Positions 16,865-24,412 of a stretch of 64,000 nt of DNA are shown one piece after another. Every line of letters begins with the position of its first letter. The first letter of the stretch is position 1. The stretch lies in NCBI RefSeq assembly GCF_000429025.1, contig NZ_AUBB01000006.1:186001-250000 (forward strand), given 5' to 3'. Position numbers and translations under genes: made by a program. The stretch is from Actinospineispora spinosispora DSM 44797. Its GTDB lineage: Bacteria > Actinomycetota > Actinomycetes > Mycobacteriales > Pseudonocardiaceae. The notes under the pieces are model-generated. The model saw nothing but the letters and a program-made list of their open reading frames with translations, did not search any database and was not told where the DNA came from.

Positions 16865-17853
16865 TCGGGTTCGTCGGGCTGGGCGCGGAGGACTCGGACC
16901 ATGAACAGGTAGCCGGGCGCTATCAGGGCCAGGCCCGTCAGCAGGACGCCCAGGACAGGGCCGGCGATCACCGGTGGCGCGGCCGAGTCGGTCAGGCGCA
17001 TCGCGCCGGGCATGACCCACGGGTGCAGCGCGATCGCCCAGCCCGCCAGAAGGCCCGCGGGGGCCGCCGCGGCGGCGACCCTGGCCAGCGAGTGGTGTCT
17101 GCGCCACAGCAGCACCAGACCGAGCACTCCCCCGGTCGCCGACACCGCGACCGCGGGAAGACCCACCCCCCGCAGCTCCCCGGTCATCTCCGGCGGGAGC
17201 AGCGGCAGTGCGGCCAACGCGAGGGCACCGGACAGCACACCGGTGACCAGCGCCCGCCGGCGCAGACGCACGACGAGCGTCGGCGAGCCGATGCGTTCCG
17301 CGTCCCTGGTGAGGTAGACGGCCGCGAGGTACACACAGCAGCTCACCGCCAGCAGGCCCGCGACCAGCGGCAACGGCTCGAGGAACGGTCGCCACAGTCC
17401 CGCCGAGCCGTCCGGGCGCAGCTGTCCACCCGCCAGCGCACCCGCCGCCGTGCCGAACGCGAACGGCGTGACCAGCGAGGCGATCGCGAACACGCGGCCC
17501 CAGAGTGCCGTGCCCCGCACCGGTGTCCCGCCGTGCGGGGCCCCGTACTGGCGGAACACGAACGCCGCGCCACGCAGCACGATGCCGAGCAGTGCGACCG
17601 ACACCGGCGCGACCAGCGCACGGGACAGGGCGCCGAACGCGCCGGGGAAGCCGGTGAACAGGGTGATCACCACGAAGATCAGCCAGACGTGGTTGGCCTC
17701 CCAGACCGGGGCCATCGCTTTCGACACGAGCTCGCGCTGCGGTCGGTTGCGACTCAGGTCCCACAGCCCGGCACCGAAGTCCGCGCCGCCGAGCACCGCG
17801 TACGCGGCCAGTCCGACGAACACCACCAGTGCCAGCCCGTCGATCGCGGTCAT
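16846..17853 (-). CDS. cydB: Cytochrome bd oxidase subunit II
   Basis: 335-residue membrane protein with 8-9 hydrophobic segments. It starts AIDGLALVVFVGLAAYAVLG and GGADFGAGLWDL and has MAPVWEANHVWLIF, all diagnostic of CydB. With CydA it forms the quinol:O2 oxidoreductase used at low oxygen. The ATG overlaps the cydA stop (ATGA). No cydCD maturation genes are seen nearby. The C-terminus lies inside a nested inverted repeat. Confidence 0.95.
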   Translation of the reverse strand: MTAIDGLALVVFVGLAAYAVLGGADFGAGLWDLSRNRPQRELVSKAMAPVWEANHVWLIFVVITLFTGFPGAFGALSRALVAPVSVALLGIVLRGAAFVFRQYGAPHGGTPVRGTALWGRVFAIASLVTPFAFGTAAGALAGGQLRPDGSAGLWRPFLEPLPLVAGLLAVSCCVYLAAVYLTRDAERIGSPTLVVRLRRRALVTGVLSGALALAALPLLPPEMTGELRGVGLPAVAVSATGGVLGLVLLWRRHHSLARVAAAAAPAGLLAGWAIALHPWVMPGAMRLTDSAAPPVIAGPVLGVLLTGLALIAPGYLFMVRVLRAQPDEPEQLAQT

Positions 17854-19175
17854 GCCGCCACCTCGTCCTTGAGTCGGATCGTCGTCGGGTCGGGAGGCGT
17901 CGGGCCCCGGGCGATCCGGCGCAGGATCGCCACCAGTGCGACCGCGAGCACCAGGTACACGGCGGCGGTCACATAGAGGTATGTGGCGAGCCCGGTCTGG
18001 GTGGTGAGCGCGTCGGGGACGCGCATGACGCGGTAGACGATCCACGGCTGGCGCCCGACCTCGGTCACGATCCAGCCGGCGATCAGCGCGACGAACGGTG
18101 CCGGTCCGGCGAGTGCCATGGCCAGCAGGAAGCCGCGCCCTCGGGTCGGGTGCTGCGCACCTCGGCGGTGACGCAGGTACAGCCACAGCGCCCATGCCGC
18201 GAGTGCCATCAGCGCGGTCCCGATGCCGGCCATGATCTGGAACGCGGCGTGCACCGAGGCGATCGGCGGACGGTCCAGCGGCGGGATCGCGTCCATGCCG
18301 ACGACCCGCGCGTTCGGGTCGAAGTGCAGCAGCAGCGACAGCGCGTTCGGGATCTCGATCGGGCCCGCGTGGAACGGGGCGCCGTCCATCGTGTGGCTCA
18401 GGCTCTCCATCGCGGCGAACTTCGCCGGCTGGACGTCCGCGACCACACGTGTCGCCCAGTCGCCGACCAGGACCTGCAGCGGCGCGCAGGCGAGACCGAG
18501 CGCGGCGCCGGCGGCAAGGCCCCGGCGGTGGTAGCCGTCCCGTTTGGCGGGATCCCGCAGCATCGCCACCGCGTAGACGGCCGAGACGGCGAGGCCGGTG
18601 CACATCAGCGCGGCGAACCCCATGTGGACGAGCTGCGGCCCGGCGGTCGGCGCCATGAACGGACCCAGCGGCTCGGTGGCGACCAAGCGGCCGTCCGGCC
18701 CGGCGACCAGCCCGACCGGGCCGTTCATCCAGGCGTTCGCGGTGGTCACGAACAGCGCCGACGCCATACCGCCGAGCGCCACCGGCACGGCCGTGAGCAG
18801 GTGGGCCCTCGGGCTCAGCCGCTTCCAGCCGTACAGGTACAGCGCCAGGAAGATGGCCTCGATGAAGAAGGCGAACGACTCGAGGGTGAACGACAACCCG
18901 ATCGCGGCGCCGAACTCGGCCATGAACTTCGGCCACAACAGGCCGAACTCGATCGAGAGGACGGTGCCGGACACGGCGCCGACCGCGAACAGCACGGCCA
19001 CCGCCTTCGACCAGCGCTTGGCCAGCGCGGTCCAGCGCTCGTCGCCGGTGCGCAGGCCGCGCCACTCGGCGAACAGCATCAACCAGGGCATGCCCACCCC
19101 GAGAACCGCGAACACGATGTGGAAGCTCAGCGAGAGCTCCATCTGTTCCCGGGCGGCGGTCAGGTCATCGATCAT
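17850..19175 (-). CDS. cydA: Cytochrome bd oxidase subunit I
   Basis: 441-residue haem-binding subunit. His19, in ELSLSFHIVFAVLG, is the axial ligand position of the family. GVVSGT-like AVGAVSGTVLSIEFG, ESFAFFIEAIFLALYLYGW and the quinol-site region follow. Length fits the short-Q-loop type. Its start is 12 bases from two tandem BlaI-type palindromes shared with the divergent blaI-like gene, so repression by that protein is a strong inference. Role: oxygen reduction under low O2 or nitrosative/oxidative stress. Confidence 0.95.
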   Translation of the reverse strand: MIDDLTAAREQMELSLSFHIVFAVLGVGMPWLMLFAEWRGLRTGDERWTALAKRWSKAVAVLFAVGAVSGTVLSIEFGLLWPKFMAEFGAAIGLSFTLESFAFFIEAIFLALYLYGWKRLSPRAHLLTAVPVALGGMASALFVTTANAWMNGPVGLVAGPDGRLVATEPLGPFMAPTAGPQLVHMGFAALMCTGLAVSAVYAVAMLRDPAKRDGYHRRGLAAGAALGLACAPLQVLVGDWATRVVADVQPAKFAAMESLSHTMDGAPFHAGPIEIPNALSLLLHFDPNARVVGMDAIPPLDRPPIASVHAAFQIMAGIGTALMALAAWALWLYLRHRRGAQHPTRGRGFLLAMALAGPAPFVALIAGWIVTEVGRQPWIVYRVMRVPDALTTQTGLATYLYVTAAVYLVLAVALVAILRRIARGPTPPDPTTIRLKDEVAA

Positions 19176-19186
19176 GCAACCACCGT

Positions 19187-19223
19187 ACTTCTACAACTCG
19201 TAGAAGTTCTACCTCTTGTAGAA
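19187..19223. promoter_or_regulatory. Two tandem BlaI/MecI-type operators between cydA and blaI-like gene
   Basis: TTCTACAACTCGTAGAA (19189-19205, extendable by 2 bases per side) and TTCTACCTCTTGTAGAA (19207-19223) are palindromes of TTCTAC-N5-GTAGAA, 18 bp centre to centre. BlaI-family repressors bind TACA/TGTA-like dyads as dimers in tandem. The pair sits in the only gap between the divergent cydAB and regulator/protease genes. Confidence 0.88.
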
Positions 19224-19253
19224 TGACGGTCATCACGATGACGAAGGAGGGCC

Positions 19254-19595
19254 ATGGCGAGCCTCGGTGAGTTGGAACGTGCCGTCATGGACGTGCTGTG
19301 GGCCTCCCCGGAGCCCTGTACCGCACGCGATGTCCAGGACGCGCTCGCCGACCGCGACCTGGCCACGACCACGGTGTTGACCGTGCTCGGCAGGCTCGAC
19401 CGCAAGGGTCTGGTCGCCAGGACGAAGGACGGCCGGGCACACCGCTACCGTGCCGCCGCGAGCCGGGAGCACCACATCGCGGCGTTGATGCGCGACGCGC
19501 TGGACGGCGCGCCGGACCGAGGTGCCGTGCTCGCGCGTTTTCTCGGTGACATGCCGGCGCACGACCAGGCCGCGCTGCGAGACCTGCTGCGGTGA
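19254..19595 (+). CDS. BlaI/MecI-family winged-helix repressor
   Basis: 113 residues, matching the family. It starts LGELERAVMDVLWASPEP, then the winged helix TARDVQDALADRDLATTTVLTVLGRLDRKGLVAR and the wing RAHRYRAAAS. The C-terminal dimerisation helices follow. BlaI proteins are inactivated by cleavage triggered by a cognate M56 metalloprotease, which is the next gene with a GTGA overlap. GAAGGAGG lies 3-4 bases before the ATG. No beta-lactamase gene is nearby; cydAB is the evident divergent target. Confidence 0.93.
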   Translation: MASLGELERAVMDVLWASPEPCTARDVQDALADRDLATTTVLTVLGRLDRKGLVARTKDGRAHRYRAAASREHHIAALMRDALDGAPDRGAVLARFLGDMPAHDQAALRDLLR

Positions 19596-20494
19596 GGACG
19601 ACCGCGATCGCGCTGCTCGCGCTGGGTGTGGTGCTGGCCGAACCGGCCAGCCGGGCGCTGGCGCGTGCCCGGTGGCCGGCCCGCGACCCGATCGGTGCCC
19701 TGCTGTTGTGGCAGGCGATCGGGCTGGCCGGCGGACTGGCACTGGTCGGAGCCGGCGTCACCTACGGGCTCGCCCCACTCGGTGACTCGCTGCCTGCGGC
19801 GGCCGGCGCCCTCCCGTCGATGCGCTCCCTCACGGACATCGGGATCGACCACCTGCTGGCACTGGGCGTGGCGGTCCTGCTGGCAGGCCGACTGTTCGGC
19901 GTGCTCCTCCTGGCAGTCGTGCGCACACTGAAGGCGCGACGACGTCATCGGGACCTGCTCGACGTGCTGGCCACCCCGTGGCCCTCGATGGCGGGCGCCC
20001 GAGTGCTGGCCCATCCGCTGCCGGTGGCCTACTGCCTGCCCGGGTTGCGTTCGCGGCTGGTGGTCAGCGAAGGAACCCTCGCCGCGCTGGCCCCCGACGA
20101 GCTCGACGCGGTCCTGGCGCACGAACGCGCCCACCTGCGTGAACGCCACGACCTGGTGGTGCTGCCCTTCGTCGCGTGGGGGGCCACCGCGCCCTGGGTG
20201 CCGGGCATGGCCTGCGCCCAGGCAGCCGTGGCCGCGCTCGTCGAGATGCGAGCCGACGACGTGGCACGCGACCGCACCGGCGAGGCCGCGCTGGCCGGCG
20301 CGCTGCGCCAGGTCGCGGGCACCGGAGCCACCCCCACACCGGCGAACCTGACGTCCTTCTCCTCAGCGGTGACCGGCCGCCTGGACCGCCTGCACCCCGA
20401 GGCCGCACCCGTCTCACCGCTGGCCAGAGCACTCCCCCGCCTGGCGGCCCTCGCCCTGGTGGCGGTCCCCACGATCACGCTCCTCGCCACCTGA
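19592..20494 (+). CDS. M56-family membrane metalloprotease (BlaR1-like, no sensor domain)
   Basis: 300 residues with several transmembrane helices around a cytoplasmic zinc protease segment. The zinc motif is LAHERAHLRERHD (HExxH form HERAH, about residue 173), with a downstream Glu in ALVEMRADDVA as probable third ligand. The penicillin-binding C-terminal domain of BlaR1 is absent; the protein ends shortly after the last helix. It is therefore likely to sense something other than beta-lactam and to act on the preceding BlaI-type repressor. Confidence 0.9.
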   Translation: MRTTAIALLALGVVLAEPASRALARARWPARDPIGALLLWQAIGLAGGLALVGAGVTYGLAPLGDSLPAAAGALPSMRSLTDIGIDHLLALGVAVLLAGRLFGVLLLAVVRTLKARRRHRDLLDVLATPWPSMAGARVLAHPLPVAYCLPGLRSRLVVSEGTLAALAPDELDAVLAHERAHLRERHDLVVLPFVAWGATAPWVPGMACAQAAVAALVEMRADDVARDRTGEAALAGALRQVAGTGATPTPANLTSFSSAVTGRLDRLHPEAAPVSPLARALPRLAALALVAVPTITLLAT

Positions 20495-20723
20495 CAACCA
20501 CCCAGCCCACCTACCCCCACCCACACCCGCACCCGCACCCGCACCCACAGCCGCCCCCGCAGCCGCCCCCCGCACAACCCCACCCGCACCCACAGCCCCA
20601 TCTGCACCTCCCCCGATGGCACGAATGTGGCTTTAGGGACGTTGAACGTCCCTAAAGCCACATTCGTGCCACTGGCTGCGCGGGTGGAGCGGGGTGGAGT
20701 GGGTGGAGCGGGGTGGAGTGGAG
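20495..20723. other. Non-coding spacer with C-rich and G-rich simple sequence
   Basis: 20505-20600 is low-complexity CACCCGCACC-type sequence on the plus strand, without a supportable gene. 20688-20730 repeats GGGTGGAGCGGGGTGGAGT-like units and reaches the azlD stop. Between them lies the long palindrome described separately. A short frame through the C-rich part shows no family features. Confidence 0.6.
20617..20671. repeat. Perfect 55-bp palindrome between convergent M56 and azlD genes
   Basis: 27-base arms around a single central G (20644). The left arm begins TGGCACGAATGTGGC and ends GGACGTT; there are no mismatches. No gene or stop codon is inside it. It lies between two convergent genes and is likely a bidirectional terminator or a mobile palindrome (REP-like) copy. 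Confidence 0.9.
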
Positions 20724-21032
20724 TCAGTGGATGCCGCAGGCTCGGAAGGCCGCCGTGGCGCCCGCCGCTATCAGGACCACCAGCACCAGGGGCAGGCGGC
20801 GCCACGCCGCCAGCGCGCCCAGCAGGACTCCGGCGGGGCGTGCCCAGCCCGCGAACGCCGCGGCCTCGGTGAGCGCGGCGGTGGCGACCAGAGCGGTCAG
20901 CAGGGCGGTCGCCGCCAGGTCGAGGAGCCGTTTGCCCCGGTCCGGGATGGTCAGCCGGCGGCGCAGCAGCAGGCCGGAGAGCCGGATCCCGTAGGTGCCC
21001 GCGCCGAGCGCGGCGACCGCCCATCCGGTCAT
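20724..21032 (-). CDS. azlD: AzlD, small subunit of branched-chain amino acid exporter
   Basis: 102 residues with about four hydrophobic helices. It starts MTGWAVAALGAGTYGIRLSG, a typical AzlD N-terminus. With AzlC it forms the exporter of branched-chain amino acids and analogues. The ATG overlaps the azlC stop (ATGA). The 3' end runs into G-rich repeats. Confidence 0.85.
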   Translation of the reverse strand: MTGWAVAALGAGTYGIRLSGLLLRRRLTIPDRGKRLLDLAATALLTALVATAALTEAAAFAGWARPAGVLLGALAAWRRLPLVLVVLIAAGATAAFRACGIH

Positions 21033-21733
21033 GACGTCACCGCTTCCGGCTGACGTCCACGACCCGCGGCAACCACACCGACCAGTGCGCACAGCACCGG
21101 AAGACCGGCGGGTACCCACGGCGTCGCCAGGAGCGCCGCCGCCGAACCGAGTACCGCGACCCGGGCAGCGGACGCCTCACGCAGGCCGGGCAACAACAGA
21201 GCGAGGAGCGCGGCCGGGAACGCCGCGTCGACACCGAGCACGGCGGGGTCCGGCACCGCGTCGCCGAGTAGCGCCCCGAGCACCGTGCCACTGTTCCAGC
21301 CGACGAACATCACCACCCCGAGCGTCCAGTAGGCGCGGCGCGCGGCGTCGGGGTCCGGCCGGGATCGGGCGAACGCCACCACCTCGTCCACCATCAGGTG
21401 CGTACCCACCAGACGAGCGGGCCAGGACCGCCCCACCCGGTCGCCGACGGCGAGACCGAACGGCAGGTGGCGCAGGTTCAGCAGCAACCCGCCGAGCACC
21501 GCCGCGACGGGAGCCCCGCCCGCCGCGATCACCGCGACCGCGAGGAACTGCGAACCACCGGCGAAGACGAACAGCGACATGGCCGAGATCAGCACCAGCG
21601 GAATGTGCGCCGAGGCGGCCAGCGCGCCGAACGACCCACCGACGACCACCATGGCCGCCCCGAGGGCACACGCGTCCCGGATGTCGTCACGAATTCCGTC
21701 ACGGAGTAGTACTGTTCGCCATATCGAACGCAT
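21029..21733 (-). CDS. azlC: AzlC, large subunit of branched-chain amino acid exporter
   Basis: 234 residues with several hydrophobic helices. AMVVVGGSFGALAASAHI, FAGGSQFLAVAVIAAGG and LLLNLRHLPFGLAV are family hallmarks. ATG at 21731-21733 was chosen for homologous length. It lacks a clear ribosome site, and the first codons coincide with a palindrome (21714-21729), so a leaderless or slightly different start is possible. The XRE-cupin regulator gene is divergent. Confidence 0.85.
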   Translation of the reverse strand: MRSIWRTVLLRDGIRDDIRDACALGAAMVVVGGSFGALAASAHIPLVLISAMSLFVFAGGSQFLAVAVIAAGGAPVAAVLGGLLLNLRHLPFGLAVGDRVGRSWPARLVGTHLMVDEVVAFARSRPDPDAARRAYWTLGVVMFVGWNSGTVLGALLGDAVPDPAVLGVDAAFPAALLALLLPGLREASAARVAVLGSAAALLATPWVPAGLPVLCALVGVVAAGRGRQPEAVTS

Positions 21734-21778
21734 AGTCGCCCATGGTGAACGCAACCCCGCCCGTTCGTCAAGCCGAAC
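21714..21778. promoter_or_regulatory. Two GTTCG-N6-CGAAC operators between azlC and XRE-cupin regulator
   Basis: GTTCGCCATATCGAAC (21714-21729) and GTTCGTCAAGCCGAAC (21763-21778) are identical dyads 49 bp apart. One overlaps the first codons of azlC and the other lies 10 bases before the regulator start. They are good candidates for the binding site of the adjacent regulator, controlling itself and azlCD. Confidence 0.78.
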
Positions 21779-21788
21779 AGAGAGACTT

Positions 21789-22343
21789 GTGAACCGAACA
21801 GACCCCATCTCGGGAATCGCCGAAGCGCTCCGCCGCGAACGTGCACGCGCCGGACTGTCCCTGACCGAGCTGGCCCGGCAGGCCGGAATCGCCAAGTCCA
21901 CGCTGTCCCAGCTCGAGTCGGGCAGCGGTAACCCCAGCGTCGAGACGTTGTGGGCGCTCGCGGTCGCGCTCGGCGTGCCGTTCAGTCGCGTCGTCGAGCC
22001 CGAGCAGCAACCGGTGCGAGTGATCCGGGCGGGCGGCGGGGTGCCCGTGCCGTCCGATCAGGCCGTGTTCACCGGCACCATCCTGTCGACCTGTCCGCCC
22101 GGGGCGCGCCGCGACATCCACCTGGTCACGATGGAACCCGGCGCCGACCGGCAGGCCGACCCGCACATCCCCGGCACGATGGAGCACAACGTCGTCATCG
22201 CCGGCCGCCTGCGCTGCGGTCCGGTGGGCGAGGAGATCGAGCTGGACGTCGGCGACTACGCCTGCTACCGGGCCGACCTCCCGCACACCTACCGGGCACT
22301 GGAACCGAACACGGCGGCGGTGATGGTCATGGAGTACAGATAA
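21789..22343 (+). CDS. XRE-cupin transcriptional regulator of azlCD
   Basis: 184 residues. The N-terminal helix-turn-helix is AEALRRERARAGLSLTELAR followed by QAGIAKSTLSQLESGSGNPS. The C-terminal cupin has HNVVIAGRLRCGPVGEE and LDVGDYACYRADLPHTYRA, with candidate metal His residues. This architecture regulates amino acid or polyamine transport and catabolism in many bacteria. GTG start chosen from the family N-terminal length. It is divergent from azlCD with two shared dyads. Confidence 0.88.
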   Translation: MNRTDPISGIAEALRRERARAGLSLTELARQAGIAKSTLSQLESGSGNPSVETLWALAVALGVPFSRVVEPEQQPVRVIRAGGGVPVPSDQAVFTGTILSTCPPGARRDIHLVTMEPGADRQADPHIPGTMEHNVVIAGRLRCGPVGEEIELDVGDYACYRADLPHTYRALEPNTAAVMVMEYR

Positions 22344-22347
22344 CTCG

Positions 22348-24189
22348 TCAGACTCCCGCGCCAGTGCAGGCGACGTTGCTCAGGCCCTGGCCTCCGGTCA
22401 CCCTGTTCGTGCAGCTGACCACGTTGCGCTGCGGGTTCTTCGTCACGTTGATCGCGTAACCCGTCGCGCGCAGCGTCGCGCTGTTGTTGTCGAAGCGGTT
22501 GTCGACACCCCAGCCGGAGACGATCTCGTGCACCTGGAAGCCATCGGCGGGGGTGTCGGTTCCGACGTTGTCGGCGATCGTCCAGCTGTTGCCCTTGATG
22601 TCGACCCACGAGTCGGCGAACCCGCCGGCCAGCGCGTTGCCGGAGAAGGTGTTGCCGCGCAGGATGCCACCGGTTGTGCCTTCCTTGATGTCGACGTTCT
22701 CCGCGACCGTGTCGGTGACCGTGTTCAGCTCGATCACGTTGCGGTCACTCCGGTCGGGGCCGCCCCGGCCGTCGCCGAACTTCGACCAGTTCTTCTGCGC
22801 GCTCCCGATGTAGATGCCCTCGCCGTACTCCGCGCTGGTGCGACCGGTGAGCCGCACCTCGTTGCCCCGCACGAGGTTGTCACTGCTGCCCATGCGCAGG
22901 TGCAGACCTTCCTCACCGGTCTGCTCGATCAGCAGCCCTTCGACGAGGTTGGACTGTGCGCGGTCCAGCATCAGACCTTTCGCCCCACCCCGGATCGTGA
23001 ACCCGGCGAGACGCCAGTGGCTGGCGCCGTCGAGGTGCAGCCCGTAACCGCCGGTGCCGCCGAGCACGGCGTTCCTCGTTCCGCACAGCGTGATGGGCCG
23101 GTCCGCGGTTCCCTGCGCGGTCGCGGTGAAGTTCCCCTTGTAGGTGCCGTCGGCCAGCTGGATCACGTCGCCGGCACGGGCGCCGTTCAGCGCCTCGATG
23201 AGGCTGGGTCCGTCGCGCACCGGCCGGGTCACGCCCGTACAGGAGGTGTCGGCGACGACAGGAGCCGCGGGCTCGATCTCGGCGACCGGCCGAATCGGGT
23301 TCGTCCACCCCGGCGCGGCAGCCCTCGGCTGAACGGTGGGCGTCTGAGCTGCCGACGGCGGCGCGGAAGTGACGGCCGAGGACCGCGCCTGAGGCTCGGG
23401 GTCCTGGAAAGCGGTCGAGGAGTCGTCCGGGAGTGGCGTGGCCGGAAGCAGCACGATCGGCGCCGGCGAGCTGCTGGTCGTCGCGGAGCTGCTCGGCGAG
23501 GCCGCCCGGCTCGGGATCGTCGTCCGCCCGGGCGCGAGCCTGCTGCTCGGGGAGGAGGTAGTGGAACGTTGGGGCAGAGCCGACGCGCCGTCGGGACGTA
23601 GTGAGCTCGGAGTGGGAACCGGAGTCGTCTGGACCGAGCCGCTCGACGGAGCGCTCGCACCGTCCTGGCCGATGACCTGCGACACCCCGGGGATGCCGGG
23701 CGCCATCCGCACCGGAGTCGGTGCGATGCTGCTCAGCGGCCTGGGCGCGCGCGAGACCGGAGCGGGTTGCGCCAGCGAGGGTCTGAGTGACGGTGACGGC
23801 ACCGCGGTGGGGACAGCGGCAGGCACGGGCAGCATCGGTCGCTGCTGCTGTACGGGCGGACGCGCCGCGACCGAGGGCACAACCGTGGCCTGTGCGGCCG
23901 GCGGGTCGGGTTGTTGGGGCAGCTCCACCGCCGTACCGGCGGTTCCCCTGGCCAGAATGTTGCTGTCGGCCGCCCGCAGGTTGGACGTGGCCATGCCGGC
24001 GAGCTTCGGCCACATCAGCGGTCCCGCCGCGATCACCGCGAGAACACCGACCGCGACCCAGCCCTTCCGGGAGCGGCGCGGTCGCGCGGGCGCCGCGACA
24101 TCCGGGACCAGGCCCCTGGCCCGCTCCCGGCGGTTGCGTTTCAGCTCCCTACGGCGGGCACTCGACCCCAGCCCCGATCCCCCGTGCAT
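22348..24189 (-). CDS. Exported parallel beta-helix protein with long Pro/Ser/Thr stalk
   Basis: 613 residues. A basic N-terminus is followed by one membrane helix (GWVAVGVLAVIAAGPLMW, about residues 43-60). Then comes about 270 residues of Pro/Ser/Thr/Ala-rich linker. The C-terminal 290 residues form a right-handed beta-helix: SLIEALNGARAGDVIQLADG, GTYKGNF, and repeated N-rich turns such as NRNVIELNTVTD-like segments. This resembles chondroitinase-B/alginate lyase family 6 folds, suggesting action on or binding of a polyanionic polysaccharide. Catalytic residues cannot be confirmed. ATG at 24187-24189 chosen for GGAAGGGG upstream. Cell-wall or surface location is inferred. Confidence 0.78.
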   Translation of the reverse strand: MHGGSGLGSSARRRELKRNRRERARGLVPDVAAPARPRRSRKGWVAVGVLAVIAAGPLMWPKLAGMATSNLRAADSNILARGTAGTAVELPQQPDPPAAQATVVPSVAARPPVQQQRPMLPVPAAVPTAVPSPSLRPSLAQPAPVSRAPRPLSSIAPTPVRMAPGIPGVSQVIGQDGASAPSSGSVQTTPVPTPSSLRPDGASALPQRSTTSSPSSRLAPGRTTIPSRAASPSSSATTSSSPAPIVLLPATPLPDDSSTAFQDPEPQARSSAVTSAPPSAAQTPTVQPRAAAPGWTNPIRPVAEIEPAAPVVADTSCTGVTRPVRDGPSLIEALNGARAGDVIQLADGTYKGNFTATAQGTADRPITLCGTRNAVLGGTGGYGLHLDGASHWRLAGFTIRGGAKGLMLDRAQSNLVEGLLIEQTGEEGLHLRMGSSDNLVRGNEVRLTGRTSAEYGEGIYIGSAQKNWSKFGDGRGGPDRSDRNVIELNTVTDTVAENVDIKEGTTGGILRGNTFSGNALAGGFADSWVDIKGNSWTIADNVGTDTPADGFQVHEIVSGWGVDNRFDNNSATLRATGYAINVTKNPQRNVVSCTNRVTGGQGLSNVACTGAGV

Positions 24190-24412
24190 GACGGCCCCTT
24201 CCCGACTCATCGGGCGAGACATGATCATCGCCTGACGAACACGGAGCGTATGTCGATAACCACGAGAGTCTTGGTCAGGACACGCCCGCCTAACCGAGAA
24301 GAGTGAACACTGACTCTGCAGAGTGATATCGGTTCGGGAGTGGGTGAAAACAACACACGAAAAGGCCGGCCCCCGCTGAGCAGGAGCCGGCCCGATCCAT
24401 CAGAAAGCGGTG
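24190..24412. other. Spacer between the beta-helix gene and pdxS
   Basis: It holds the promoter region of the beta-helix gene and the pdxS terminator. A 12-bp palindrome ACTCTGCAGAGT lies at 24313-24324; its role is unknown. No gene is supportable. Confidence 0.5.
24360..24392 (-). terminator. Rho-independent terminator of pdxS
   Basis: On the minus strand a GGCCGGC stem (24392-24386 paired with 24370-24364) with a 15-base loop is followed by TTTT (24363-24360). It lies 21 bases past the pdxS stop. It is one of the few hairpins here with a T-tract. Confidence 0.85.

Noticed and set aside
19254..20494. A beta-lactam resistance module
   Set aside because: The BlaI/M56 pair has no beta-lactamase nearby and the M56 protein lacks the penicillin-binding sensor; the divergent operators point to cydAB.
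24251..24307. An 18-codon plus-strand ORF (MSITTRVLV...) that could be a leader peptide
   Set aside because: No plus-strand gene follows; the next genes are on the minus strand, so there is nothing for it to lead.
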